DNA of 64,000 nucleotides from a bacterium (GTDB lineage Bacteria; Armatimonadota; Zipacnadia; Zipacnadales; Zipacnadaceae): NCBI GenBank assembly GCA_030603495.1, contig JAUVXR010000014.1, positions 6,434-70,433 of the forward strand, read 5' to 3'. The notes under the pieces are model-generated. The model made no database searches. It had not been told where the DNA came from and saw nothing but the letters and a program-made list of their open reading frames with translations. Shown here piece after piece: positions 41,152 to 49,940 of this stretch; within the stretch, counting starts at the first letter, position 1, and each line of letters opens with the position of its first letter. The position numbers and the translations under genes are program-made.

Positions 41152-42216
41152 ATGAACATGGCTGCCGCGCATCCTATCACGATTCGCTCGGTGACAGCCG
41201 AGCACAGGGCTGGGGCAATTTGCCATTTGCTGCGCATCGAGAGCGACAGCGGGCAGAGCAGCTTCGGCGAGGCGCTTGTGCCCACAGGGCAGCACCTGGC
41301 CGAAGCCATCGAGCTGTTCGAGCCGGTGCTCATCGGCGCCCAGGTCCGCGACCGGGGGGAGTTATGGGAGCGGCTATTGCGGGCTCTTCTGTCGGAGAAA
41401 TGGCCGTTGGCTGAGTACATCGGCGCGCTGAGCGCTGCGGATCTGGCTCTCTGGGACCTGGCGGCCAGGTCCTATGAGGTCCCACTGTATCAGCTCCTGG
41501 GGGGAGCACATTTCTCCGCGGTAGACACTTACCTGCTGCCACCCCAGGGCATGTCGGAGCCACGGAAGCTGCCAAGTTGGCTGGCCAGTCACGACGAGCA
41601 GGTCCTGGGCGGCGTGGGCATCAGCCTCCCGGATGGCGCTCCCCAGAACCTGCAGATAGTGCGGCAAGTTCGCAAGCAGATTGGCCCCAGCCGCCGTCTG
41701 GTGGTGAGGCTGGGGGAAAGTTGCTCCGACCTGGCAGCAGCGGAAGCCGTAGCCCGCCAGTTGGGGAAGGCAGAGGTGTTCTGGGCGGAGAATATCCTCC
41801 CCAGTAGCGCGCAGGAAGACTACGCCAAGCTGCACCAGGGCGTGGAGATCGCGCTGGCTGCGGGCCGGGATCTCTATGGGATCAAGCAGTTCTACCAACT
41901 CGTCAGGGCCCGGGCCGTGGATGTTGTGACTGTGGACTTGCGCCGCTGCGGCGGCATCACCGGGGCCCGGCGTGTAGCTGACCTCGCGCGGCTCGAGGGA
42001 ATGCGCGTGGCCTTCACCGCAGGCGTCTCGCCACTGACGACGCTCGCCGCTGCCCATCTATCGGCGCACTGCCCGATGGCTATGCCAATGGGTCTGCCTG
42101 CAAGCTTCGTAGACGGGCGGGGAGATCTCTTTACCACCTCAGCCCAACTGAGCGACGGCTTTCTACGCCTCAGCGATGCCCCCGGCGTGGACGGGGAGAT
42201 AGAGCTGAGCAACTGA
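41152..42216 (+). CDS. Enolase-superfamily protein lacking canonical catalytic residues
   Basis: The 354-residue protein follows the mandelate racemase/muconate cycloisomerase fold. It has an N-terminal capping domain with SDSGQSSFGEALVPTG, then LSAADLALWDLAARSYEVPL, and a barrel with VDVVTVDLRRCGGITGARRV. The usual chemistry is missing. The K.K base motif reads GVGISLPDG; the first metal Asp position reads VVRLGESC; the third ligand, normally in GE, reads AAGRDLYG; and the final His region reads VAFTAGVS. Only FWAENI keeps a ligand. It is probably a binding protein or an altered enzyme. It lies upstream of the YkgJ-like gene on the same strand. Confidence 0.8.
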   Translation: MNMAAAHPITIRSVTAEHRAGAICHLLRIESDSGQSSFGEALVPTGQHLAEAIELFEPVLIGAQVRDRGELWERLLRALLSEKWPLAEYIGALSAADLALWDLAARSYEVPLYQLLGGAHFSAVDTYLLPPQGMSEPRKLPSWLASHDEQVLGGVGISLPDGAPQNLQIVRQVRKQIGPSRRLVVRLGESCSDLAAAEAVARQLGKAEVFWAENILPSSAQEDYAKLHQGVEIALAAGRDLYGIKQFYQLVRARAVDVVTVDLRRCGGITGARRVADLARLEGMRVAFTAGVSPLTTLAAAHLSAHCPMAMPMGLPASFVDGRGDLFTTSAQLSDGFLRLSDAPGVDGEIELSN

Positions 42217-42244
42217 GAAGTCCAGCCCGATCCAGAGGTACTCG

Positions 42245-43345
42245 ATGACGCATCTGACAGAGACAGTCAGGGAATCAGCCGAGAAGCTCGACCGCATCAT
42301 TGACCGAGTCTGCGGAGCCTGCGGCAATAGCTGCTGCCACCAGGGCACGATGATGGGCAGCCAGGACCTGCTCCGCCTTCACAAGGGCATGATCCTGGAA
42401 GAGGGACGCGAGTTGATCGTGCGCGAGGGGCTCAAGCGCCGCTCTGCCGAATTGCGTACGGACCTGGCCGCCCTAGAGCAAGCCGCGGCACGACCCGCCG
42501 ATACTGCCCCCGCGGAACAGCAAGATACGCTGGGCAAGCTTGCCCGGCACCTCCATGCATGGCGCGAGTTCTGCGACTTCCTGGAGTCAGATTTCGCCAT
42601 TGCCCGGGATAACCTGCGCTACCTGCTGCGCTTCTCAGGGATTCGGGCCAATGCCCTGCGGGCCCTGCGGGCGCTGCCCGGTGGCACCGAGGCCCTGGCC
42701 GCGTTCTCCGAGGCCGCTGGCGCCAGCTTCCGGCTGACGGGCCGGCGGGTCGCGCCACACCGCTGCCTGTTTCACGTTGCCGGCTGCCTGGCGGGGAGTT
42801 GGAAACCAGCCAAGTGCGCCAGTTTCTTCTGCACTTCCGAGCCTAACGTGCTGCGGGCGATTGCCCAGGGCATGAGCTTCGAAGAGTTTGTCCTGGCCAA
42901 TTTCCGCCCGGCCACTGAGGAGCAGGTGCTGCGGGCCGTCGAGGTGGAACTGGAACTGGGCCGCGAGTACCTATCCCCCAAGATTATCATCGGCACTTGC
43001 GATGAGTTGATCACCAAAGTCACGGCCGCTCTGCAAGGGCACTTCAAGGTAGTCGAAGTCAAGCGCGAACAATCGGCCTTTATGCTGTCCAGCCGCGAGG
43101 CCTACTTGCTGCTGGACAACCTGCCCGATTCTATGGCCTACGTACGCGGCAGCCGCGGTGTAGACGGCGGCGCGCTTTACGAACTAGTCGTAGCCCTGGA
43201 CGGTCTCCGCATCGCCAGCAAGGCCTTGCCCTTCTATCTGTTCGCCGAGCAGCTCAATCCGCCCACTGTCCTGGCCCATCCCCTGTGGGCTGACAGCGTA
43301 ATGAGCCAGCCGCTGGGGACACTGGAGCTGTACGCGGTTGAGTAG
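42245..43345 (+). CDS. Cys-rich YkgJ-like (zinc/iron-chelating domain) protein
   Basis: The 366-residue protein carries CGACGNSCCHQGTMM near residue 25, and CLFHVAGCLAGSWKPAKCAS, then FFC, near 175-200. This spacing resembles the CxxxCxxCC domain of YkgJ-like putative zinc- or iron-binding proteins, here spread apart by a helical insert. The C-terminal third, with TCDELITKVTAALQGHFKVV, is unfamiliar. It follows the enolase-like gene by 28 bases and probably shares its transcript. The function is unknown. Confidence 0.6.
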   Translation: MTHLTETVRESAEKLDRIIDRVCGACGNSCCHQGTMMGSQDLLRLHKGMILEEGRELIVREGLKRRSAELRTDLAALEQAAARPADTAPAEQQDTLGKLARHLHAWREFCDFLESDFAIARDNLRYLLRFSGIRANALRALRALPGGTEALAAFSEAAGASFRLTGRRVAPHRCLFHVAGCLAGSWKPAKCASFFCTSEPNVLRAIAQGMSFEEFVLANFRPATEEQVLRAVEVELELGREYLSPKIIIGTCDELITKVTAALQGHFKVVEVKREQSAFMLSSREAYLLLDNLPDSMAYVRGSRGVDGGALYELVVALDGLRIASKALPFYLFAEQLNPPTVLAHPLWADSVMSQPLGTLELYAVE

Positions 43346-43438
43346 CAGGCCGCCGCGATAGCCCACCGACAGAGCGAGGTCGCTGTCGCGGTCATCGAGA
43401 CGAAGCAACCCTGGCCCACTCCCGCCAGGCCCTGGCTG

Positions 43439-43467
43439 TTGACAACGGCGCACGGATAACATATACT
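43439..43467 (+). promoter_or_regulatory. Promoter of the ffh operon
   Basis: TTGACA at 43439-43444 and TATACT at 43462-43467 are separated by exactly 17 bases, a near-consensus promoter. Transcription would start near 43474. An ATG at 43472 in the ffh frame therefore cannot be the start. Confidence 0.75.
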
Positions 43468-43510
43468 AATCATGATGTTAGGCGGCCAATTGTTGATTTG
43501 GGCGCCAGGC

Positions 43511-43540
43511 AGCGCCGGTACCAGTGGGCCGGCGCTTTGT
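43511..43540 (+). terminator. Terminator-like hairpin in the ffh leader
   Basis: A perfect 8-bp stem (AGCGCCGG with CCGGCGCT) with a ten-base loop is followed by TTGTT. It lies about 40 bases after the inferred transcription start and before the ffh start codon, so it could act as an attenuator for the operon. Confidence 0.45.
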
Positions 43541-43594
43541 TATCCGTACGCTTGTACGCAAGTCCGACAATTCCTAAGGGTGTCCACAGCCAAC

Positions 43595-44926
43595 GTGTTC
43601 GAAGCACTGACCAACAAATTACAGGCTGCCTTTCGCCAGCTCAGCAGCCGGGGCAAGCTGACGCCTCGGGACGTGCGCGATGGGCTTAAAGAGGTCCGCC
43701 TGGCCTTGCTGGAAGCCGACGTCCACTACCAGGTGGTCAAGGATTTCATCAAGCAAGTCCAGAACGAGGCGCTGGGCGAGGATATCCTGACAGGCCTGAA
43801 TCCCACTCAGCAGATCGTCAATATCGTGCACGAACAACTCGTGCACCTGCTGGGCGACTCGGCGGTCCCGATAGACTATGCGCCGGACCCACCCACCGTC
43901 ATCATCCTCTGTGGCCTGCAGGGCAGCGGTAAGACGACCACCGCGGGCAAATTAGCGCTATCGCTCAAGAACGAGGGTCGTAGCCCGCTGCTGTGTGCCA
44001 CAGACGTCTACCGACCAGCCGCGATCGAGCAGCTCCAGCAGGTCGGCGAGCAGGTTGACGTGCCGGTCTTCAGCACAGGCGGGGACGACCCCGTAGACAT
44101 CGCACGTGCAGCGGTCAGTCACGCCGAGTCTGCCAATCTGGACCCCATCATCATTGACACAGCCGGCCGCCTGCACATTGACCAGGAGATGATGGCCGAG
44201 ATCGAGCAGATCGAAGGCAGCTTCGACCAGCCAGAGACGCTGCTGGTGCTTGACGCACTCACCGGGCAAGACGCGGTGAACGTAGCCGAGGAGTTTGGCG
44301 ACCGCCTGGAACTTGACGGCCTTATCCTGACGAAGCTGGATGGCGACGCCCGCGGCGGGGCGGCACTGTCAGCCCGCGCGGTGACCGGCGTGCCGATAAA
44401 GCTAGTCGGCGTCGGGGAAAAGATGGAAGCACTAGATGTCTTCCATCCTGACCGCATGGCGCAGCGCATCTTGGGAATGGGCGATGTCTTATCGCTCGTT
44501 GAAAAGGCTCAGCAGACGCTTGACGCCGAGGAGGCTGCGCAGCTTCAGCAGAGACTACTCTCGGCCCAGTTTGACCTGGATGACTTCCGCACTCATCTCG
44601 GGCGGGTGCGCGGCATGGGCCCGCTGGACCAAATACTGAAGATGCTCCCCGGCACGGCCGGACTGTCCGACCTGTCGGACATCGAGATAGACGAACGCGA
44701 GTTGGATATGGTGGATGCTGTGATTAACTCCATGACCCCAGCAGAGCGTCAGAATCCTGAACTGCTCAATGCCAGCCGCAAACGCCGCATTGCCCACGGT
44801 AGCGGCACCTCGGTTCAGGATGTGAACATTGTACTTAAGCAACATCGCCAGCTTGGCGAGATGATGCAGGCGATGACCCAGGGCAAAGGGATACAGCTCG
44901 GCAGGGCGCAACTGGGCGGGCTATGA
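43595..44926 (+). CDS. ffh: Signal recognition particle protein Ffh
   Basis: The 443-residue GTPase targets nascent membrane and secreted proteins to the translocon. The N domain starts VFEALTNKLQAAFRQLSSRG. The G domain has CGLQGSGKTTTAGKLA, the DTAGRL box and TKLDGDARGGAALS. The M domain includes GMGPLDQILKMLPG and ends ASRKRRIAHGSGTS. Family alignment favours GTG 43595; GTG 43580 is the alternative. The frame upstream to 43472 lies partly before the transcript start and lacks similarity. rpsP follows 50 bases later. Confidence 0.95.
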   Translation: MFEALTNKLQAAFRQLSSRGKLTPRDVRDGLKEVRLALLEADVHYQVVKDFIKQVQNEALGEDILTGLNPTQQIVNIVHEQLVHLLGDSAVPIDYAPDPPTVIILCGLQGSGKTTTAGKLALSLKNEGRSPLLCATDVYRPAAIEQLQQVGEQVDVPVFSTGGDDPVDIARAAVSHAESANLDPIIIDTAGRLHIDQEMMAEIEQIEGSFDQPETLLVLDALTGQDAVNVAEEFGDRLELDGLILTKLDGDARGGAALSARAVTGVPIKLVGVGEKMEALDVFHPDRMAQRILGMGDVLSLVEKAQQTLDAEEAAQLQQRLLSAQFDLDDFRTHLGRVRGMGPLDQILKMLPGTAGLSDLSDIEIDERELDMVDAVINSMTPAERQNPELLNASRKRRIAHGSGTSVQDVNIVLKQHRQLGEMMQAMTQGKGIQLGRAQLGGL

Positions 44927-44976
44927 CCCGCGAACTTGTGGGGTAGCGCCCCCCCACAGGAAGGGAGCAACCGAAG

Positions 44977-45249
44977 TTGGCAACTAGGATCAGATTGAAG
45001 CGAACCGGGTCGCGCCATCAGCCCCATTACCGGGTCGTAATAATGGACGGAGCTAAGCCGAGGGATGGGCGATCTATCGAGGAGATTGGCTACTATAATC
45101 CGCGTACTGAACCGCCGACTATTGATCTTAACGAGGAGCGGGCACTGTACTGGCTCGAGGTCGGAGCACAACCTACCGATACGGTCCGTTCCCTGTTGAA
45201 GAAATCGGGTGTTCTGAAGTCGTTTCGGCAGAGCAGCAAGGCGGAGTAG
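44977..45249 (+). CDS. rpsP: 30S ribosomal protein S16
   Basis: The 90-residue protein starts [20 protein letters not shown] and has [13 protein letters not shown], the S16 hallmark. It initiates at TTG 44977, with AAGGGAG nine bases upstream. The position after ffh and before khpA is the usual one. Confidence 0.96.
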   Translation: MATRIRLKRTGSRHQPHYRVVIMDGAKPRDGRSIEEIGYYNPRTEPPTIDLNEERALYWLEVGAQPTDTVRSLLKKSGVLKSFRQSSKAE

Positions 45250-45285
45250 CTTCCGCTCCACAACGATTCTGCGAGGTCTTCTAGC

Positions 45286-45516
45286 ATGCAAGAGTTGGTC
45301 AAGTATCTGGTTGCAGCGATAGTGGACGAGCCCGAGGCGGTACACGTTACAGCCAGCGAGCAGGGGGGCATGACCGTCTACCAGGTGGAAGTGGCCGCGC
45401 CGGACCTGGGTAAGGTCATCGGCCGCCATGGCCGCACTGCCGACGCCCTGCGCACCCTGGTCAGTACCGCGGCCAAAAGACGCGACCAGCGGGCGACCTT
45501 AGACATACTATCCTAA
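45286..45516 (+). CDS. khpA: KH-domain RNA-binding protein KhpA
   Basis: The 76-residue protein has a single KH domain with the GXXG loop in GKVIGRHGRTADALRTLV. KhpA binds RNA, often with KhpB (Jag), and affects cell wall synthesis and cell length in Gram-positive bacteria. It is 36 bases after rpsP, the normal place. Confidence 0.93.
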   Translation: MQELVKYLVAAIVDEPEAVHVTASEQGGMTVYQVEVAAPDLGKVIGRHGRTADALRTLVSTAAKRRDQRATLDILS

Positions 45517-45588
45517 GCCCGGCAACTGGGGCCCTCCGCTCAAATGGTCGCCCGGCAGGGCCAAGCCGGCATGGGAGGATTGCCGATA

Positions 45589-46086
45589 ATGGGCGTTATT
45601 ATCAAGCGCAACGTCATACTCAGGTCCATCGTGACCGAGCAGCTCAAGGAGCAACTGAAAGAAGAGCTGCAACACAGCATTGACGAAATTGACCAGCGCG
45701 TCCGGCAGATTGACTTCCGTACGCAGTCGTATATCACTGAGCTGCAGCGCAGCAACATTCAGCAGGCGATGGCTGTGCGCCAGCAAGTCGAGCAGGAGAA
45801 GCAGCGGCAGCGTGGCTTGCGTGAGGCCCTGTTGGAGAATATGGAGCAGGTCGAGAAGCTGGAAGATGGCCAGGAGATCGCCCGCGGTGTGCTGGAGAGC
45901 GAAGTCGAGATAAACGAAGGCGACAGCCTGGCCGAGGCTCTCAGCGGTCAGGAGATTGTCACCAAGGACGACATAGTAGTCGAGATCCGCCAGCGCGCTC
46001 TTACCGAAGACGAGGCAACCCCGACCATCATCACCGCCCCCGCGGAGACGGCGGCCGGCAGAGATCTGATCCTGCCGACCAGGTGA
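45589..46086 (+). CDS. ylqD: YlqD family protein
   Basis: This protein of about 165 residues matches the YlqD family by position (after khpA) and by its coiled-coil middle, [20 protein letters not shown], then [12 protein letters not shown]. The N-terminus is [24 protein letters not shown] about 11 bases upstream supports ATG 45589. The molecular function of the family is not established. The C-terminal end is acidic. A 127-base gap without a gene follows, where rimM would be expected. Confidence 0.75.
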   Translation: MGVIIKRNVILRSIVTEQLKEQLKEELQHSIDEIDQRVRQIDFRTQSYITELQRSNIQQAMAVRQQVEQEKQRQRGLREALLENMEQVEKLEDGQEIARGVLESEVEINEGDSLAEALSGQEIVTKDDIVVEIRQRALTEDEATPTIITAPAETAAGRDLILPTR

Positions 46087-46213
46087 ACATACCGCCCACC
46101 GGGGGCCAGGTCAGTCTTCTCGCTGGCGCAACTGGGCCCGGACAGCGCTTTTGGCAAGTGGCGGCGGGGGCCATCCAGCCGACGGATCGCCGTCTAAGCG
46201 GCGGGGCCGAGCC

Positions 46214-46987
46214 ATGCACATAGATATCATTACAATCTTTCCAGAGTTTTTCACGTCGCCCCTGGACTGCAGCATTGTGGCACGCGCTCAGCAGTCCGGT
46301 GTTGTTGATGTTGTCATACACAACCTGCGCGACTATACTAACGACAAACACCAGGTGGTTGACGACTACCCGTACGGCGGCGGGGCGGGGATGGTTATGA
46401 AGCCCGAGCCGCTGGTACGCGCTGTCGACAACCTGCTCAGCCAGGCGCCAGCGGACACCCCGGTAGTCCTGCTTACGCCGCAGGGGCAGCGCTTGGACCA
46501 GGCCAAGGCCCAAGAGATGTCGGGGCAGCAGCACCTGATTCTGATCTGCGGCCACTACGAGGGAATAGACGAACGGGTGCGGCAGACAGTGGTGACCGAG
46601 GAGCTCTCGATCGGCGACTACGTCTTGACCGGCGGAGAACCCGCCGCACTTGTCATCATTGACGCGGTCATCCGCCTGCTGCCCGGCGCGCTGGGAAACC
46701 CCGGCTCCGTGCACAGCGAGTCGTTTGCGGACGGGCTGCTAGAGCACCCGCAGTACACCCGCCCCGCTGAGTGGCGGGGCATGAAGATACCCGATATCTT
46801 GCTCAGCGGCCACCATGAGAATATCCGTCGCTGGCGCCGGAAGCAGACATTGCGCCGTACGCTCGAGCGTCGCCCGGACTTGCTGAAAAGCGCCAAGTTG
46901 ACCGAAGAAGACAACAAGCTTCTGACCGAAATCAAAGAGGCTGCACAGCCCGAAGTCGTGGCTGGCCAGGAGAATACTGATGAATGA
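46214..46987 (+). CDS. trmD: tRNA (guanine-N1)-methyltransferase
   Basis: The 257-residue SPOUT methyltransferase makes m1G37 in tRNAs that read CUN, CCN and CGG codons, so tRNA-Pro(GGG) in this window is a likely substrate. It starts [20 protein letters not shown] and has [14 protein letters not shown]. The trefoil knot carries [14 protein letters not shown] and [13 protein letters not shown]. The start is ATG 46214; the longer frame has no similarity. It overlaps rplS by eight bases. Confidence 0.96.
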   Translation: MHIDIITIFPEFFTSPLDCSIVARAQQSGVVDVVIHNLRDYTNDKHQVVDDYPYGGGAGMVMKPEPLVRAVDNLLSQAPADTPVVLLTPQGQRLDQAKAQEMSGQQHLILICGHYEGIDERVRQTVVTEELSIGDYVLTGGEPAALVIIDAVIRLLPGALGNPGSVHSESFADGLLEHPQYTRPAEWRGMKIPDILLSGHHENIRRWRRKQTLRRTLERRPDLLKSAKLTEEDNKLLTEIKEAAQPEVVAGQENTDE

Positions 46988-47573
46988 TTTGATTGCCAAA
47001 GTCGAAAGCAAGTATATGAAGAAAGAGATCCCCGCAGTTGAGCCGGGTGATACCGTGCGCGTGCAACTGCAAGTCACCGAAGGCGAGGGCGAAGAGCAGT
47101 CTACACGTAGCCACACCTTCGAGGGCACAGTCATCGCCTGTCGCGGGGGCGGCATCAACCGGAGCATTACGGTCCGCCGGGTGACCTTCGGAATCGGCGT
47201 GGAGCGGACCTTCCCGTTGCATTCGCCGACAGTGACCGACGTGGAAATAGTCCGCCGCGCCCAGGTCCGACGCGCCAAGCTCTACTACCTGCGCGGCCGC
47301 CACGAGCGCGCCGCCCGCCTTAAGGAGCGCAAAACCGCACCCCGTGCCGCGACCGTCCCGGAAGCCGAAGCAGAAGCAGAAGAGACTGTCCCGGAAGCCG
47401 AGGCCGAAGTTCCCACTGAGGTAGCCGACGAGTCTGAAGAAGCAGCTCTCGCCCTGGTTGCCGAAGAGGAGACGGCAGAGGGCGCCGAAGCCGAAGTGGT
47501 GGCAGAAGAAGAGGCGGCAGAGGAGACCAAGCCCGAAGAGCAGCCGGAAGCCGCAGACGAGGAGCCGTCTTGA
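46980..47573 (+). CDS. rplS: 50S ribosomal protein L19 with long acidic tail
   Basis: Residues 1-115 are a normal L19, with [40 protein letters not shown] and [17 protein letters not shown]. About 80 further residues are almost entirely Glu, Ala, Val and Pro, with repeated EAEAE-type units. Most L19 proteins end near residue 115-120. The tail is in frame and followed by a normal stop, so it is probably real. L19 sits at the 30S-50S interface; an acidic extension there is unexpected. The gene overlaps trmD and precedes lepB by 18 bases. Confidence 0.94.
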   Translation: MNDLIAKVESKYMKKEIPAVEPGDTVRVQLQVTEGEGEEQSTRSHTFEGTVIACRGGGINRSITVRRVTFGIGVERTFPLHSPTVTDVEIVRRAQVRRAKLYYLRGRHERAARLKERKTAPRAATVPEAEAEAEETVPEAEAEVPTEVADESEEAALALVAEEETAEGAEAEVVAEEEAAEETKPEEQPEAADEEPS

Positions 47574-47591
47574 AGGTAGGTTGTCCAGGCA

Positions 47592-48227
47592 ATGCAACCG
47601 ATGCTGGCCTTTGAAAACCCTTGGCAGATGCTGGAGTTACTCGGCATTATCGTGCTGCTGCGCGCGGCCATTCCCCGAATTCCGTTCATTCACAGCCGGC
47701 GGGGTGCGGTGCTGGAGTTCATTGACTCCGGCCTGGTAGCAGTGCTGCTGGTCTTCTTCATCCTGCGGCCGTTCGTCGTCCAGGCCTTCTACATCCCCTC
47801 GGGCTCCATGGAGCCAACCTTGCTAATAAGTGACCGCCTCCTGGTCAACAATGCCGTCTATTACTTCCGCGACCCACGGGCCGGCGACATCGTGGTCTTC
47901 GCTGCGCCGCCTGAGGCATCACCGGTGGAGAAGGACTTCATCAAGCGTGTCGTCGGTGTGCCTGGAGACGTTCTGGATGAGAGGTACGGCAAGCTGTATC
48001 GCAACGGCAAGCCATTAGATGAGCCCTATGTTGCTGGACCTACGAACTCCCACTGGTCCGGGCTATCCAAGCCCTATACCGTACCGCCGGGCTACGTCGT
48101 GGTGTTCGGCGATAACCGCGGCAACTCCAATGACGGCCGCAAGTGGGGGCCACTGCCTCGGACCAATATCCAAGGGAAGGCCTTCGTCAAATTCTGGCCC
48201 CCGAACCGTATCGGCCTCGTACATTGA
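47592..48227 (+). CDS. lepB: Signal peptidase I
   Basis: The 211-residue membrane protease cleaves signal peptides from exported proteins. After N-terminal membrane segments (up to about residue 66) the catalytic Ser lies in FYIPSGSMEPTLLISDRLLV. The Lys base is in EKDFIKRVVGVPGD, and VVVFGDNRGNSNDGRKWGP forms the last conserved box. It follows rplS, a common arrangement. Confidence 0.95.
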   Translation: MQPMLAFENPWQMLELLGIIVLLRAAIPRIPFIHSRRGAVLEFIDSGLVAVLLVFFILRPFVVQAFYIPSGSMEPTLLISDRLLVNNAVYYFRDPRAGDIVVFAAPPEASPVEKDFIKRVVGVPGDVLDERYGKLYRNGKPLDEPYVAGPTNSHWSGLSKPYTVPPGYVVVFGDNRGNSNDGRKWGPLPRTNIQGKAFVKFWPPNRIGLVH

Positions 48228-48284
48228 ACCCATTGGCAGGCAAAACCGCACAGACTGGCAGTCCCTGGGACCGAGCGGGATACG

Positions 48285-48977
48285 ATGCGGCTATTCATCC
48301 GACATAGACCCAGGCCCACCACACCACCTCGAATAAAATGCCGTGGCCTACCGCGCACCCTCGAACAGCAGGCCCGAGCCCAAGGTTATCGCCTGGTAGC
48401 CGGAGTGGACGAGGCTGGACGCGGTGCGCTGGCCGGGCCGGTAGTGGCTGCCGCGATCGTCCTGCCCCCTGACCGCCGCGTTGCCCACATCGTAGACTCC
48501 AAGCGCCTCGACGCACCTCAGCGGGAATACCTCTTCGATGAGTTGCTGTCACAGGCAGTGGCCTGCACGGTGGGGATCGTCCCGGCCAACCAGATTGACC
48601 GCCTCAATATCCGCCGCGCCTCACTGGAGGCAATGCGCCGGGCGATTGCCCGTCTTGACCCCGCGCCCGACTTGGTCCTGATAGATGGTAACGACAGCCC
48701 ACCGCTGTCCCTGCCTCACCGCACGATAACCAGCGGTGACGCCAAATGCTACTGCATCGCCGCGGCCTCGATCATCGCCAAGGTCTACCGCGACCGACTC
48801 ATGGACTATCTGGCGGACCTTTATCCCGGGTACGGCTTCGCACACAACCGGGGCTACGGGACCCCTGAGCACCTGCTATCTTTGCGCGAATTCGGCCCCT
48901 GCTTCATTCACCGGCAGAGCTTCGCGCCGGTCGCGTTAACCGCCCAGGGCCTCCTGGACCTGGAAATCACGGAGTAA
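48285..48977 (+). CDS. rnhB: Ribonuclease HII
   Basis: The 230-residue enzyme removes ribonucleotides from DNA and RNA from hybrids. The metal site shows in VAGVDEAGRGALAGPVVAAA, then IVDSKRLDAPQREYLFDEL, DLVLIDGND, and the final Asp in SIIAKVYRDRLMDYL. The ATG at 48285 gives about 35 extra N-terminal residues before the core; a later start is possible. It closes the ffh operon. Confidence 0.94.
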   Translation: MRLFIRHRPRPTTPPRIKCRGLPRTLEQQARAQGYRLVAGVDEAGRGALAGPVVAAAIVLPPDRRVAHIVDSKRLDAPQREYLFDELLSQAVACTVGIVPANQIDRLNIRRASLEAMRRAIARLDPAPDLVLIDGNDSPPLSLPHRTITSGDAKCYCIAAASIIAKVYRDRLMDYLADLYPGYGFAHNRGYGTPEHLLSLREFGPCFIHRQSFAPVALTAQGLLDLEITE

Positions 48978-49162
48978 GATCTCTTCTCACAAGCTCAGGA
49001 TCCCGTCTCCACAGCTTTAGCTCGTTTCACAACCGCTGGCTCGCGCCGCGGCTGGTATTCCCCTTCGTATGCAACAGGCCGAGAAAGAAGCAGGAGCTAA
49101 GATAGTAACCGGAGAACTTGATACGGATAGATAGAAGGGAAAAGCACCGAGGACGCCGACCT

Positions 49163-49258
49163 GTGGCCAGGCAATACAAGAAGCTTTCGATAATCATTCC
49201 GGTATGCAGCGAAGAGAGATCCGTCTATGCAAACCGTAATCCTGATACCAGCATATAA
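49163..49258 (+). pseudogene. Start of a lost family 2 glycosyltransferase
   Basis: From GTG 49163 the frame reads ARQYKKLSIIIPVCSEERSV, which is the standard N-terminus of GT2 enzymes, and then stops at 49258. Its end overlaps the start of the intact GT2 gene (49227) in another frame. It looks like a leftover from deletion or replacement of an earlier GT2 gene at the same spot. Confidence 0.4.
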
Positions 49259-49940
49259 TGAAGAACGTAATATTCTCTCAACCATAAGTGCCACCCAGCA
49301 GGCCGTACCTGGGGTGGATATTGTGGTCATAGATGATGGCTCCACTGACGAGACGGCGGTGATAGCGAGGCAGCAAGGAGCCACAGTTCTATCCTTGTCG
49401 TTCAACTTGGGCTACGGTGCGGCTCTGCAGACTGGATTCCGGTACGCCCAAATGAACAACTGCCACGAGGTCGTGCAGATTGATGCTGATGGCCAACATG
49501 ATGCAGATTGTATTCCCAATCTCCTCGACGAGTTGCGTAAAGCTGACGCGGACGTCATTATCGGTTCGCGGTTCTTGGCCGAAGGCAACTACCGCCTCCC
49601 CCTGCTACGCCTTTTGGGGATCCATATTATGCGCGCTCTCATCCGGCTTACCACCGGGCAGATCATTACCGACCCAACCTCCGGCTACCAAGCCTTGGGC
49701 CCTCGGGCTATCGCGCTTTGCGCGAGTGAGGCATACCCTGCCGATTATCCTGATGCTGACGTGCTTATTATGATACATCGAAGGGGTGTGCGAGTGCGTG
49801 AGATCCCTGTCCGAATGTACCAATCAGCGGACGGCAAATCAATGCACAGCGGCCTCCGGCCGGTGTGGTACATGTTTAAGATGCTACTGTCAATACTAGT
49901 AACCTTGCTGCGCCCGCGGCCAAGAACAGACAGAGGATGA
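49227..49940 (+). CDS. Family 2 glycosyltransferase (DPM1-like)
   Basis: The 237-residue protein has ILIPAYNEERNILSTISATQ, VVIDDGSTDETAVIARQQGA and VVQIDADGQHDADCIPNLLD, then DVIIGSRFL. Only the C-terminal end is hydrophobic. These features fit polyprenyl-phosphate mannosyl- or glucosyltransferases of the DPM1 class. It overlaps the DUF2304 gene by four bases, a very common pairing in surface-glycan loci. Confidence 0.88.
   Translation: MQTVILIPAYNEERNILSTISATQQAVPGVDIVVIDDGSTDETAVIARQQGATVLSLSFNLGYGAALQTGFRYAQMNNCHEVVQIDADGQHDADCIPNLLDELRKADADVIIGSRFLAEGNYRLPLLRLLGIHIMRALIRLTTGQIITDPTSGYQALGPRAIALCASEAYPADYPDADVLIMIHRRGVRVREIPVRMYQSADGKSMHSGLRPVWYMFKMLLSILVTLLRPRPRTDRG

Noticed and set aside
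43350-43400. Terminator after the YkgJ-like gene
   Set aside because: The inverted repeat there (CGACAG with CTGTCG) is short and imperfect inside, and no T-run follows.
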